Assembly: GCA_022605955.1 (NCBI GenBank)
Contig: JAKCOZ010000005.1
Location: 30,046,950-30,110,949, forward strand
Source of the DNA: Rallus limicola
Taxonomy: Eukaryota; Chordata; Aves; Gruiformes; Rallidae
Reading direction: 5' to 3'
DNA length: 64,000 bases
The number at the start of each line of letters is the position of its first letter. Positions within the stretch are counted from its first letter, which is position 1. Position numbers and translations under genes: made by a program. A model generated the notes under the pieces. That model saw nothing but the letters and a program-made list of their open reading frames with translations. It had not been told where the DNA came from and ran no database searches. Positions 11,965 to 64,000 of this stretch are shown here, in pieces.

Positions 11965-14900
11965 GTACACAAATACACAAACGGCGACTGAAAGGCCGCG
12001 TACAAATTGTAGAACTACTTTCCAGTTAGAGTAGTCTCCATCCTGCCAGATGTCCTATAGAATTTCATCATTTCAGTTTTCTCTAAGGACGATCCTTTGT
12101 TGAATATTGCAGTTTAATAATAAATAATACACTAAGTTGGAAATAAGTTGTTAGTAAGTATCTACTACAAAAGTATGAAAATATATTGAAAATGGAGTAA
12201 AATCACACAGGGACTAATTTCAGTTATCATGTGAGTCAGACAACACAAGTCCTGGCTACTTGATGGCTCAGAAATTGGCAACACTGGGGCATTTGTGGCT
12301 TTGATCATCGGTTTGAATTAAATCTCGGATGGTAATAGTCACCACTTGACTCAAAAGAGATAGCCTCTCTTTTCAAATCAATTGCCAAGTAGCTGTCATC
12401 ATTTTATGATGTGGACAATCGTGCATTAGCCTGAAATCACCAAAGCTAAGTCTTTGTCTGAACAGTGAAGTTGTGCTACTTATACAGATTTATTTAAAGT
12501 GATACTGTCAGGATCAATTCATACTTGCATTCCTATTTCTGTGTGATTTAATCTCTATAGCAATAACAAACTTTTGTGCCCATAAAAATATGTCTACTCT
12601 AGAAGTTGTGCCAATATAATTTTACTGTTAAAAAACCCCAGCTTACTCAGATTAACCAACAAAGGAGTATAAATACTGAGAGAAGATTAGGGGTAAAAGG
12701 TTAATACGTTTGTCACCCTTAAGGCTATGAATATATAAATAAATTTGTGAAAAAAATTAGACACAGAATATTTTAAATATCTACAATAACAAAGTTATCG
12801 AGCATGAAAATTACTGAAGCATTTCTGATACCGATACCTTGTACTACTTAAGCAGTCTCTGTATTATCAAGCTTTCTCAATGTCTTGTCTACTTCCCCAG
12901 AGCCAAGAAGGTGTCACCTTCGCAGGGTCTTCTTATAACAAAGGAAGAACTGGTAGGCAGTCTTCTTCCTTCTGTCCAAAAGTTTGCCCGAGTCTCCTTT
13001 CAAGCAAAAAATATCTAGGAGAGCTACAGTAAATCTGAAAGTAGTGCAAAAGGAACTGGGTGGATGCAAGGGCATGTGCAAGGACAAAGGGCTCTGAGGC
13101 TTTTAAAGGAATGGCAGGAAATGTCCCCTGCAAGATGTTTCCAGGAACAGGCAAGGCCAGCTTTGGCTGGGAGGCTGGGAAAGAAGAAGCAAAAGAAATA
13201 GGCCTAGAGCAGATAGTGGCACTCCCTGATCAAAAGAGTAAATTATGTTATGTAATCACAGTTTATTTTATATAAGGCTGCGTAGGATTTAAGAGCTGTC
13301 ACCCAGCTGTGACGTAGCAGTGTATTTGTGTGTATATTCTTTATTGAACAGCAAGATTGGTTTCTCAACATTCATCGAGAAGTCCTCCACACTATGCACA
13401 GGTGCAGTTTAATCTAATGTCCTACAAAACTATATCCTACATTGTCATAACAGTTTTATAGCCATATGCTAAGAGATTTGTACTGAACAAGGTTGGAAAA
13501 ACATGGATCTGCCATGGTGAGCTAGTGGCTATTACAGTGATTTCAAGGGCTGTGTCTTTACTCAGCAGCTAGTATGCAGACTCTGCTACCTCTGAGGCAA
13601 CTGTGGCGGTTGTTGCAGGAAATCAGTATATTTGCAATTTCTTTAAATGTCTGACAAAAAGAATTTTTGGTAGTTGTATTGTAATTCCCACTTCATGCAT
13701 AGGGTATAGCCTTTGCCTTCCACAGAACATTTCATCTAAGGATGCATATTCTTTAGATGTATCCAAGTTGACATGGAAAGACAAGAAAACATCCACCAGT
13801 ATGCCAGTCGTTTCTTGGCTTTGAGTTCCAGATTACTGCTCTCTGCTCCCAAGTCATTCATTTACTTTCTTTGTCAGTTTGCCATCTACAAATGGAGTTA
13901 AATATAGAAAGATAATGATGGGCTGACTGAGAATATCATACATTCCTGCATATTTTTGATGGTTGTATTTTCCAAGTGTCATTAATTCCAGAAGAAAACT
14001 AAGGTGTAAGTTGGGATAATGCCTGGCTGTGAACATGTTCTTCCTTTGAAACTGTTTTTGAGGCTGATATTTTTTAAATGTGCGCTCGTTTTGAGAACGT
14101 TGATTTGTGGATTTAAACCTATCTTATCCTCGCTGTGAAGCATGCATTTGCCTACTTGGTCACAGAAAAGTGGCTAATAGTAAAAAAAAAATTTACAAGG
14201 GTTAAAGTATTGCACATCGCAATAGATGCAAAGTGGGGAACAGAATTCTGTATATCTAGCAGTTCTGTGTTGTGTTCTTCCTGATTTCTAAGTAAGGATT
14301 AATCATCCCAATCCTACAACTTTCTGTTGGAATTTCCTGAAATGTTGTGACCTTGAAAAGCAACAGTCTATGAATTTTTTCCTTGATGTCTTACTCAGTT
14401 CTGAGAATGATGATGCTGATACTTTGCTTATGTAATAGGAACTCTTCCAAGTTTCCATTAATGTACACCAACTTTCCATTAACGTATATGCATATGCATA
14501 GATACACAGATTTTAGGCAAAGGAGGATGTTTTCAGCCCATAATGTAAATGAAAAAGCCTTTATCAGACTCAAAGCAGCTAATTTTTGAACTGGCCCATT
14601 TTCCAGATGGAAATTTGACATACAAAACCTCCCATTAGGATTAAGGTCAAGTCGAGCTCAGCACAGGAACATAGAAAGTGCTTCTTATTAAGAGCTCATC
14701 ATTTCCCTATGAAAGAATACAGTCCTTATTTTTTTAATAGTAAACCTCATTTTGTCTGTTAGAAGTTTTCCAGTCTGGGACTGCAAACCAAATGTTTAGT
14801 CTAACTTTTTAACACATTCTTCATTGAATAATCTTGACTGTACAGGCTTTTGAATATATTTCCTATTAGCAGGTTACAGAATAAGATCTGTGGATATATA

Positions 14901-15108
14901 CATTTTGCACAAACATTGGGTTTTAACATCACTTAATTATTGTTTTTATTAAGATTCATATTCATAACATCTGTAGTGATCATCTTTGGTGAACAGAGGT
15001 AGAGGTTAAATGCCATGAGCAAGAACAGCATGATTAGAAACCCCAGAAGTCCTTAGTTAGTCACTGAGGATATTAAATCCCATTTCAGGAGAAATCAGGA
15101 AACCTAAG

Positions 15109-15471
15109 TGTCCTGGTTCTGGCCAGGCCAGAGTCAGCCTTCCCAAAGAGTCAGCACAGATGAGATGTGTTTTTCCAGGCTGTTTTCCACACCACCTGAC
15201 ATCACTTACCCATATAAGCAGGGGTTTGGTGCCTCCAGGATGGCCTGAGTGTGGCTGGGTTGGTTGGCCTTTGTATTAGGCAGCACTCTGTAATCCTTGG
15301 GTAGGTAAGGTACTCTGTTATCACTGTGTGTGGGTGTAATTTGCTGTTGTTGTTCTATGTTCACAGTGATTTTTGTCAGTAAACTGTCCTCATCCCAACC
15401 CTCTGTCTCTTTTTCCTCTGGGAGTGAGTGGTGTGTGGTGCTCAGCCACTGGTTGGGGCTGAACCACCACA
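15109..15471 (+). mobile_element. Probable avian endogenous-retrovirus LTR (first of two)
   Basis: Starts TGTCCTGGTTCTGGCC and ends GGGGCTGAACCACCACA, the TG...CA form of avian LTRs. It contains a TATA-like CCATATAAGCAGG at about 15211 and a T/C-rich segment before its end. No clear target-site duplication was found, and no retroviral gene lies beside it. Recognised from general knowledge of avian LTRs; the family is not named. Confidence 0.6.
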
Positions 15472-15654
15472 CTGAGACACCAAGAAATTCTCAGGAATTC
15501 AGGCTTGCAACCTCTGAATTTCTCAATCTGTTTTTGAGATGTGATATTAAGGACTTTGTCATGTGATTTCAGGTTACAGTAGTTTAATGCCTGCACTTTC
15601 CCTCCTACCCTTTCTTGGATGTCTCCCTGTGGCAGAGCTGGCAAAAATGAGCTC

Positions 15655-16166
15655 TACTGGCTTTGGTTGAGATAACTTTTTTTTTTAGCAGCTGGTATAG
15701 TACTGTGTTTTGGTTTTAGGATATGAATAATGTTGGTAACACACAGATGTTAGTTGTTGCCAAGCACCCAAGGACTTTTTAGCTTCTCATACTGGCCTAC
15801 CAACTAGAAGACAGAGAGAGCTCAAGAAGCTGGGAGGGGACACAGCCAGGGCATCCGACCTAAACTGGCCAAAGGGATATTCCATGCCATATGACATCAT
15901 GCTCAGTAGATAACTGGGGGTTGGGCTGGGAGGTGGTTTGGCTCAGGAACTAGCCAAGTAGAGTATTGGTGAACAATTGTGCTACCACTTTTAATATATT
16001 TTTATTATTGCTGTTGTAAATATTATCTTCCTTTTCTGTCCTATTAAATTATCTTCATCTCTATCTTTTTTGTGCTTTTTGATTCTCTCCCCATACCACT
16101 GAGGAGGGGGCAGTGAGCAAAAGGCTGTGAGGTTGGTTTAGCTGCTGGCTGGGTTAAACCATGACA
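15655..16166 (+). mobile_element. Avian ERV LTR, solo or 5'-clipped (second of two)
   Basis: Reads through the hallmarks of a very common avian LTR: GGTTGAGATAAC, GCTGGTATAGTACTGTGTTT, AATGTTGGTAACACAC, GGGACACAGCCAGG, AACTGGCCAAAGGGATATTC, CATATGACATCATGCTCAGT. It ends in GGCTGGGTTAAACCATGACA. The first bases are degenerate. There is no gag, pol or env next to it. It is in the same orientation as the LTR at 15109, with 183 bases between them. Confidence 0.8.
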
Positions 16167-19100
16167 GAAGCAATGCAGCTCTAACTCAGAACTGGTCAAT
16201 TTAACTTAAATATTATGATAAAAATTGGGCTCAGATGCTTTAGACTGTCAACTAAAAAGGTTCATATGTTCTATTTTCTATCTGTTATAAGGCCACTAAC
16301 AAACAGCTGGGGGCTGAGACAATAACATCTTAAACTACTGCAGCTGTTTACTTGGTAAATGTGAGCCAGGTCTCTCAAGTCAATTTTTATTTTTTCTTAA
16401 GACTATGTCAGTACACTTTCCACTTATTAAATTTAGTGACCTAACTGCTCAAAATTAACTCATGTTTTGTATGCCTAAGTCAACAGTGGAACCAAAATGA
16501 ACTCCTTGCTTTTCAAAGGGTAATTATTAAGACTTTCTGAAAAATCAGTGTAAGAGGTCATCATCAATAAATCACTTCATTTGGGAAGTTGTATCGGAAA
16601 CTATTTAAGTTATAGCTGGCAAATGTAATCATAAATTAATATTGGAAAATAGTGTGTCTGAGTAGAAAGGCTTTAACAGAATCTGCCAAATTTTGTCAAA
16701 CTTTGGCAGTACACACATGCTCACAGACTTTGGTATTTGTCTTAAAGACACGTTTTTATCCTGCCTGTTTTCCCTGTAATTCCCCTGGTTGGCACTCTGC
16801 CTGGTAGACTTCTGCAGCATGAGGCCTCAGGCCCTTCAGGCTCACAGCAGAGCTTGATGCTCTAGGATGTAAGACCTTAGTGCTTGGATGCCCAAGGAAA
16901 CCCGGAAACATAGGTAGAATTTTCTTAAATTCTTATGTGAGCAGCTGATATTCAAGTTTGTAGATTAGCTTAGTAAAACAGTTCACAATTCTTATGTGTG
17001 CTCCCTGTTCTTCACCAAAACGAAGGTTTGGTGAGAAGTACAGACCAATGTCAGCTCACCCGACAGATCCTGATTTTGGCATTCACTTGCTCCAGTTGGT
17101 AGGAATGAGCTAAGTAAAAAGCAACTCTCTACCCCATTCAGGTGTCAAATTTTTCACCATGATCTACCACTGATCCACCAAGACAGTTCCCCTGATTTAC
17201 ATTTGATTTGTTGAAATTCTTTCCCATCTGGCACATGCACAGTAAAACTCACAAATATGAGGCTTTTGGGTTCAATTGTCATGGGGCTGGTCATGAAGTA
17301 GATGGTAGAAGTGGCCATGTGGCTGGCTTCCTTTGTTGGTAGAATAAATTATTATCTAACTTTCTAAAAATTGAAAAAGTATCTCTGGAAAAGGAGTAAG
17401 TTGAGCAAAGCTTGAGGTGCTGAACAGCTACAAGGAATGGCTTTTGTTTGTTTGCATGAAGCAGAGCTTTTCCAGGGATGTCACTATTTTGCTACACCTA
17501 TCTGAATAATACTGCACAATGACCCATAATTAATCAATTCTGATCTTTCTCCCTATGTCTTATGGATCAAAGTAGTCCATGGATTTAACCTGCCTGGTGT
17601 TAATTCTTAATTTTCCCTAAGAATGTTCTTTTTTTCCCCCTTTCACCATAACTTTACAGGATGCCAAGTATCTATTCCCATTAATCCAGTAAGGGCTTAG
17701 GATTTTTTCCATGTCATCTCTGTGCCTTAATTGTCCAGGATAAATTCAGGTGTGCAGAAAATGTGTTGGTTTATCCAATAATGTAAAATAAATAACCTGC
17801 TTTGTTTAACCTGTCAAACAAAAAGACTTGTTGACACAAAACCCAGACAGTTATTGCCTTGCCCTAAGATCAGGATTTACAAATTTCGAACTAGAGGAGA
17901 GGTAAGATTCTATGAAGGGTGTAGAGGGAAAAGAGGAGGGAGGAGGAAGAAAAGGGAAAAGCAGAATATCCAATTAGCTTTGAAGAGATCCTGCTGAGAA
18001 CAAGATCTGACGTAGTGTCCAAGACAGCGGGACACAAGGCCCACTTACAAGAATTCCCTTCTATCCTATGACATGAAGGTGTGGATTGATGGTTACATGG
18101 GGCAGAGCAGGTGTGTAACAGTTGAACTGTACAAGTTGTGTAAGTACATGTTATTGGCTCACCTTATTTGCTGAGTTAAACTGCCTGGACAAGACAGTGG
18201 ATAAAGAAAGTGTACTTGAATGAACAAAGAAGAAGGTAGAAATGAAAATGGCAACTTACTGTTAATCAGAAGTTCTAGCTTCCAAGTACTTATTGGCTAC
18301 TTCTGAACTCCACAGCTAAGCTTTGACACAATAAACATATCTCCAGATATATACATGTGTTTGGTATGCATATATTCTGCAGTATCACAGCAGAACAGGA
18401 AATACCATCAATTGATCCTCAGGTTGATATTTCTCTGTACCATAACCATTGTTGGTTTTGTTTCCATGATGCATGTGCAGGAGCTCCTGGCCTAATGGAA
18501 AATGTAAAGGCTGTGGAAACATTACTACAAAGCTGCCCATGCATGGTTCCTTTTCCCCAAGTTAAATGAGCAAAGGAAAATCATGTAAGACAACAAAGTA
18601 CCAGATTTACTTCAGTATGTTTTGATGCTGATGTATCTGGAAGAGCAAGTTTCCATTTAGGCTTTGACTTAGGAATCGGTGAATTCATCTGTCTGGCTGA
18701 ACTGCAAACAGCTCAGATTTCACAGTGCAACATTTCTGAACAGCTAAAGGGAAAATTTTAATTTATTATACTGGCTAGTGGCAAATTCTTTTTGAAAAGA
18801 AATATTTGCACAAAAAGTTCCTTAAAGCAATGAAGCAAACTTCAGTACTCAAAAAAACCCCAACAAACCCAGACATAGCAAGGAAAGAAAGTATAATATG
18901 CATCTAGTAGTAAAACAAGAGTTCCTTTGAAATCATGTTTAGTAGCTAGTGAGAAAGTTTCTCAAAGTCTTTCCTCTGTTGGCAAATAGTTTATCAAAAG
19001 CACTCCATAAGATTAAATGTTTATCAACGTAGGGCTGTGGTTAGTAAACCCTTGTCAGTGCTAAGCATTACTACGGCAGAAATCAACAGATGATGGGGTT

Positions 19101-20714
19101 TAGTCTGAGTATGCAATGTCCTTCCTTCATGAAAAGTTCTGCTGGTTTTAGTTTTGTCACTCAGCTTCTTAGAGTTGCTGTTGCAAGCTGCAAAGCTGTT
19201 TGCTTTCTCTTTTAATCTCTTGACTAGTAGCCACACTTGAGAACAGAGTGCCAGTATACTATTTGGTATTTTGGGGAACTTAACTATGTTGTTCAAGATT
19301 ACTTTTGCTCAAGGGTTTGTACATAATTTTAAATAAAACCAAGGCCCGAGTCAAATCCTGGCTCATTTAAATTGATCGATATGAAAGCAGGGATCTAAAT
19401 CTTCATTACAGGTTAACGCAGAAGAATGAGACAACAAAATTAAGGCTCTTCTGTGAGGTCATGAACACTCCTGATATCAACAGCTGAACAAAATCTGTAT
19501 GATTCTGCGAATTCTCTTCAATTTCCTTTTAAAGTTAATTAATTTGGCTCAACTCCCAAATTTTTTAAAGAACAGAACATAATCTTTGAACATTTCTTGA
19601 GTTCACAACTGTACCTTTAAGTGGACTTGATTTGGAATTCAGATATGTGTGCACACTTTTATTGACAGAAAAATAATCAGCCTGAGTCTATTCTAATGTT
19701 TATTTTACAGCTAATTTGAGTCTAGAAAAAACAGCCAGTGATTGTCCAAGTTTAGCCTTGTAGGAAAGTCCTGACTGAAAATATAGATGTTACAGTGTGG
19801 CAGAAAAGTCAACAGATACAAACTCTGTCCAATCAGAGTTGTTTCAGAACATTTTACAAGGCAAGTGTTAACTGAGAGCTTCCTTGAGGGTCCAGCTGAA
19901 GTAGAAAATTATTTCTTTTTTGGCAGTAAAAGGATCTGTCCAGTAGAGGTGCAAGCTAAGTAAAATTCTGCTGGCTGTGGTCATATTAGGCATCTGGCAT
20001 AAGCTTCCTCTGGATAAAACTCTTCTTCAAAGAAAGAAGGGCTTTATCTGATGAAAGCTCAGGATTGTAACACAAAGCTGAGATTTGATCAGTTGAGGTT
20101 CATTGTGTGTGGCTCTTAACCGTGGCACACTTCTGCCTCTCATCCCATGTGTCTCTTCATTTTTTAACCTCTCTCTTCAGTACCTGTCTATCAACTCTTA
20201 TTTTCAGAGATTGCCTGTGGCATAGAAAATTTTTCAGCTTGTCAGTGAGTTACTCTGACGCATCTTTTACAGTGCAGTCTGAACCTCTGTCATAGTTAAG
20301 GCTAAATGGGTTGTTGTTAGAACACTAAGTAATTGTTCAAAATGAAAATGAATATCTTTAAAGTTTTCAGGGGAAGGAGGGCAGGCAGGATCCATATTAC
20401 CTTGTCAGGTCAACAGAACTTAGTGGAAAAGCAGAAGCTGCACATCTCTCCGAAAAACATATTCCCATCAATTTCATTGGTAGAAAATCAGTGTACTCAA
20501 CTTCCCCACTCTCCCAGTTTGTTTCAAAACTGAACTTAGGACATAAAATCAGTCCAAGTAGAACTTTACAAAGCATGTTTCATAGGTACGTAGGTTAGCT
20601 GGCAGCACTTTCCTATCCACCTCCATGCAGGCTTCTTAATGATAAACTAACTTATTCCACCTACTTCTGATGCCATTCCAAGGATATTTTAAACAGAAAG
20701 ATTAATCAAATAAC
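16167..20714. other. Intergenic sequence between the LTRs and the PRKD1 3' end
   Basis: No gene, RNA gene or recognised repeat. Purine-rich patch at 17920-17965 (GAGGGAGGAGGAAGAAAAGG). Longer unrecognised polyadenylated forms of the PRKD1 mRNA could extend into its right part. Confidence 0.6.
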
Positions 20715-20730
20715 ATATTTTAATGTGACT

Positions 20731-20736
20731 TTTATT
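20731..20736 (-). promoter_or_regulatory. Candidate PRKD1 poly(A) signal AATAAA
   Basis: Reads AATAAA on the minus strand, preceded by TTTTC. It is followed within 30-50 nt by a T-rich stretch, as expected of a cleavage/polyadenylation region. It lies about 755 nt after the stop codon. Confidence 0.5.
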
Positions 20737-21114
20737 GAAAACATACACAAAGTTGACAAGTTATTTAGTTTCTGAATGTACATATTAGAGAATGTTCATA
20801 TTAAAGAAGAATATTTTAAGTAATAGGGAAATACAACCAACATATGCTGCAGTTTACATTACTAAGGCATTGAGGCTGAAGAGCAAGTTATACAAGGCAT
20901 ATGTGTGTGTGTCTATATACACAAGCACGCAAACACATACAGGGTATCTGATTTCAAACTGTACAGTGCTATGCAACTCATTACTTTTTGCTTTTTCTAT
21001 TTTTTCAACACTAAATAGAGCTTTTATCTGAGTGGTAGAAGTTGTTCACAGAACAGCAGTTATAGTCTACTCTTCAAGAGTTTGCTTACAATTACAATAC
21101 TAATGATGCACAAA

Positions 21115-21141
21115 CCACCCCCACCCCCCCCCTCCCCCCGC
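21115..21141 (-). promoter_or_regulatory. G-quadruplex-like tract in the 3' UTR
   Basis: The plus strand is C5, A, C9, T, C6 with single-base interruptions, so the PRKD1 transcript has four or more G-runs of at least three separated by one-base loops. It lies about 350 nt after the stop codon. The sequence pattern is clear; folding is inferred. Confidence 0.6.
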
Positions 21142-21489
21142 AGATCTTCATGGGAAAGTTCTCTCTTACCAAAATGAGGCTCAAGTAAGAAAAACACTAG
21201 TTTGCAAAGGCACCGTGGAGACAGGTTTTAATACATTAAATACAACATGAATCATTCACAATAACAAGTTTAGTGTTTCTGGGAACTTTTGTAAATACAA
21301 CACAGTTGGTCACACAAAAATGTTTCTGTTGATTTGTCTTGGCAACTAAGATACATCAACAGTGTAACAGCATAACAGCTTTGTTCCCATCTGACAGAAA
21401 ATAATGGCAGTTCTGCAAGGCAAACGTTAAACCTGACCGTATGTATTTATTAATTCCACAGTGTTTTGACAGATTATAGGGGATGTAAC

Positions 21490-61889
<40,400 letters not shown>

Positions 61890-64000
61890 CTGAGACAGGA
61901 AGTTGGAAAGAAGAAAAAATAGAACAGAGAAACAAGGGGGAGAAAAAGACAGAAAATAGTGTTACTTTAGAAGCAAGCATGAACGTGCAATTATTCTGTA
62001 GTCTCACTCTGTGTTACAGAATAGAATGCAGAAGGATTGCATTTGAGCTATGATAGGTAAAAAATATGAGTTACATAGCATCTTCCTAGTACTACATTTT
62101 TAGCATTTCTGTTCATGAGTTTTACATTACTAACTTAAAAATAAAAGGGAAAAAAGAAAAAACTATTGCCCAGATGTTATTCTTTGGAGGTAGATGTTTA
62201 AAGCTAGTCCCCAGTCAATTTCCAGCTCAAATGAAATACTTTATTGGCAAATGGAAACATTTATACCCAAACCGAAACTCTGCATGTGGTGGTTCTCTAT
62301 GAAAGCATAATTGAAGTACCCTTTGCAGGATTCCACATTATCCTGTCTCAAAGAGTTTTCAAATGCCACAATTTCATAAGTTAAGCTATAACTTCTTCAC
62401 TTCATAAGTGGCATTTTTCCAGAAGCCAGACTTACAAGGTAAATTGAACACTGTGAACTACAGTTGGCTTTTTTCTGGTTGACACATCAACAAAAGGTTC
62501 TGAAATCATAACTTAGTTAATAATTCCATCTATTAAAGGTCTCCAGGAACTCTTCCTCTCTCAACTACTCTGATTTTACATAGTAATAGGGATAAATAAA
62601 ATTTATTTTAATCCTATTTAAAGAATGGTCATATACCTGACGGAATTCAGTGGTACCAAACAGAAGTTACATTTTGTTACCAGTGATTCAAGCACCACAC
62701 CAATACTAACAATGAATGATACGATTTTGTGAAGAAGGATGCTGGTTTTTTCAGTATATTCAGACTGTAGAAAAATGAAACACATTCCAAAGTGCATGCA
62801 CTGACAATATAAAACTGCCATAAAACTTATCTCACAAGTACTGCAGAAGAATGGAGTCCAAAGGACAGATGTGACATAGGAGAAGTGACAAAGCTTATGC
62901 ACATTTTAAAAAAGGGGAGGAAGATTGAAACACATTCAATGCAAAATCCAAACTAAAGGCATATAGAAACCATATGTGAGAGCACTTCAGAAAATCTGGT
63001 AAATGATACCATGATATCCTGAAATAAAGGTGAAATCATAAAGCTATTTCATTTCTCTAGACCAATGCCCATCCCTGCACCTACTGTAAAGATATTTTCT
63101 TCCTGCATGTACTTGCATGTGTGTGGATTTGTGGTGGTCTGAATCATCGGTGACACTGATGATTACAAGTTCTTAGAGAAGTATAGTCTGCAGTAGATAT
63201 GAAACTTACCGTATTTCTGCACTGGCATTTTTAGTATTTTCAACAGTTTTTAATATATGGAGCTTTATAAAACAGGTGTTTCATATCAGAATGCATTAGC
63301 AAACAACAGAGTCATATAATTAAAAATGTTTTCTTATAACTGTACAGTGCAATTGATATTTATATAGAGTATACCAGGATGCCCACTCATACAGCTTTTT
63401 TAACCAAAATTCCTGGAACAATTCAGAGTTAGGGCTAGCCTTCCTCAAAATATTCTGTCTTGATCTGAATAAGTCAGCATTTCTGACACAACCTACTGAG
63501 AATTATGAATAATCTGTAAAGACTTCTTGCTGCAGTTTTTTTCAGAACTTAAGCACCTTACTCATTTATGCAGCTTTTCAATTAAAAACACAGATTCATA
63601 ATGTTAACCTTAATTTCCAAGTAGCTCTAGGCTAATGATAATCAGTAGCATAAGTACATAATTATGGTTCGTAGATGGTACTGCATGTAACACCAGGTCT
63701 ACATCATTTGCAGCAGTGTCCTTTTAGTATGTCAAGTTTAATAAGTTTAATATTCCAATTGAGAGGAAAACATGATAATTGTTGTGTGTACTTATAAATT
63801 CTTTCCTCTCTTTTAAATCTTATGGTTTTCAAAACTTTCACTTAGGAGTGGATTCATTTACACACAGTGCAAATTCTTAGCTATTCAAGCATATTATGAC
63901 CATGACTATTAAGAGGAACAAATATGACAATGATAAAAAATATTTATCATTTTAATTTAGTCATTATATTTTGTTCTCAGAAGAGTTATTTTCATGGTGG
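61890..64000 (-). other. PRKD1 intron 4, upstream of the microexon, to window edge
   Basis: The first 80 bases are the long pyrimidine tract (on the transcript strand) that serves the microexon. I looked for exon 4, which should encode the end of C1a (motif like LNYHKRC) and a basic RRRRLSN-type segment. I did not find it, so it lies beyond 64000. Confidence 0.65.

Larger units (their letters stand above)
1..15108. other. Intergenic sequence downstream of PRKD1
   Basis: AT-rich sequence with no supportable gene. No chain of exons with matching phase and splice sites was found on either strand, and open frames here are short and have unrelated compositions. Separately listed: the tandem repeat at 2072, inverted repeat at 3145, GGTT tract at 4856, CTCF-like motifs at 9009 and 11950, and G-rich tract at 11649. 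In mammals the 3' side of PRKD1 is a long gene-free interval, which fits. Confidence 0.7.
20715..21489 (-). other. PRKD1: PRKD1 3' untranslated region (inferred extent)
   Basis: Sequence from the stop codon to the first good polyadenylation signal. About 775 nt is close to what I recall for mammalian PRKD1. An earlier AATAAA (plus 21446-21451) lies only about 40 nt after the stop and is unlikely to be the main site. The UTR contains a G-rich tract on the transcript strand (plus 21115-21141) and a TG/TA-rich microsatellite near 20900-20940. The exact end is not shown by the sequence. Confidence 0.55.

Noticed and set aside
21446..21451. AATAAA close to the PRKD1 stop as the main poly(A) site
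   Set aside because: Only about 40 nt after the stop. A better signal with a T-rich downstream region is at 20731-20736.

Overview
This is a 64 kb piece of a bird genome. It is AT-rich, has vertebrate-type split genes, and carries CR1 LINE copies ending in the avian ATTCTATGA-type 3' tail. It also holds two fragments that look like avian endogenous-retrovirus LTRs. Species cannot be fixed from the sequence.

The one gene I can support is PRKD1 (protein kinase D1), on the minus strand. Fourteen coding exons run from position 53955 down to the stop codon at 21490. They correspond to exons 5-18 of the 18-exon mammalian gene (exon numbers from memory of the family). Every junction keeps phase, and together they encode 680 residues, equivalent to human residues 233-912. 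Adding 232 to the local numbers gives the human landmarks exactly: ATP lysine 612, catalytic Asp706, activation-loop Ser738/Ser742, Tyr463 and Ser910. A 24-nt phase-0 cassette exon at 61866-61889 lies between the exon 4 and exon 5 positions. Exons 1-4 lie beyond the right edge of the window.

Layout: 1 to about 20.7 kb is intergenic sequence downstream of PRKD1. In mammals this side of PRKD1 is a long gene desert toward FOXG1. It holds two LTR fragments (15.1-16.2 kb), a G-rich and CpG-bearing patch with a CTCF-like motif (11.6-12.0 kb), and microsatellites. About 20.7-21.5 kb is the 3' UTR. 21.5-54.0 kb is the exon-bearing part, with CR1 copies in introns at 30.2-30.9, 39.5-40.6, 44.2-47.2 and 49.8-50.3 kb and a short scrap at 35.9 kb. 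54-64 kb is intron plus the microexon.

No novel multi-gene system is visible. The observations most worth checking are the PRKD1 microexon, a GC-AG intron after exon 15, a CR1 that ends about 14 bases from the exon 10 splice donor, a G-quadruplex-like tract in the 3' UTR, and an unexplained coding-like ORF in intron 16.
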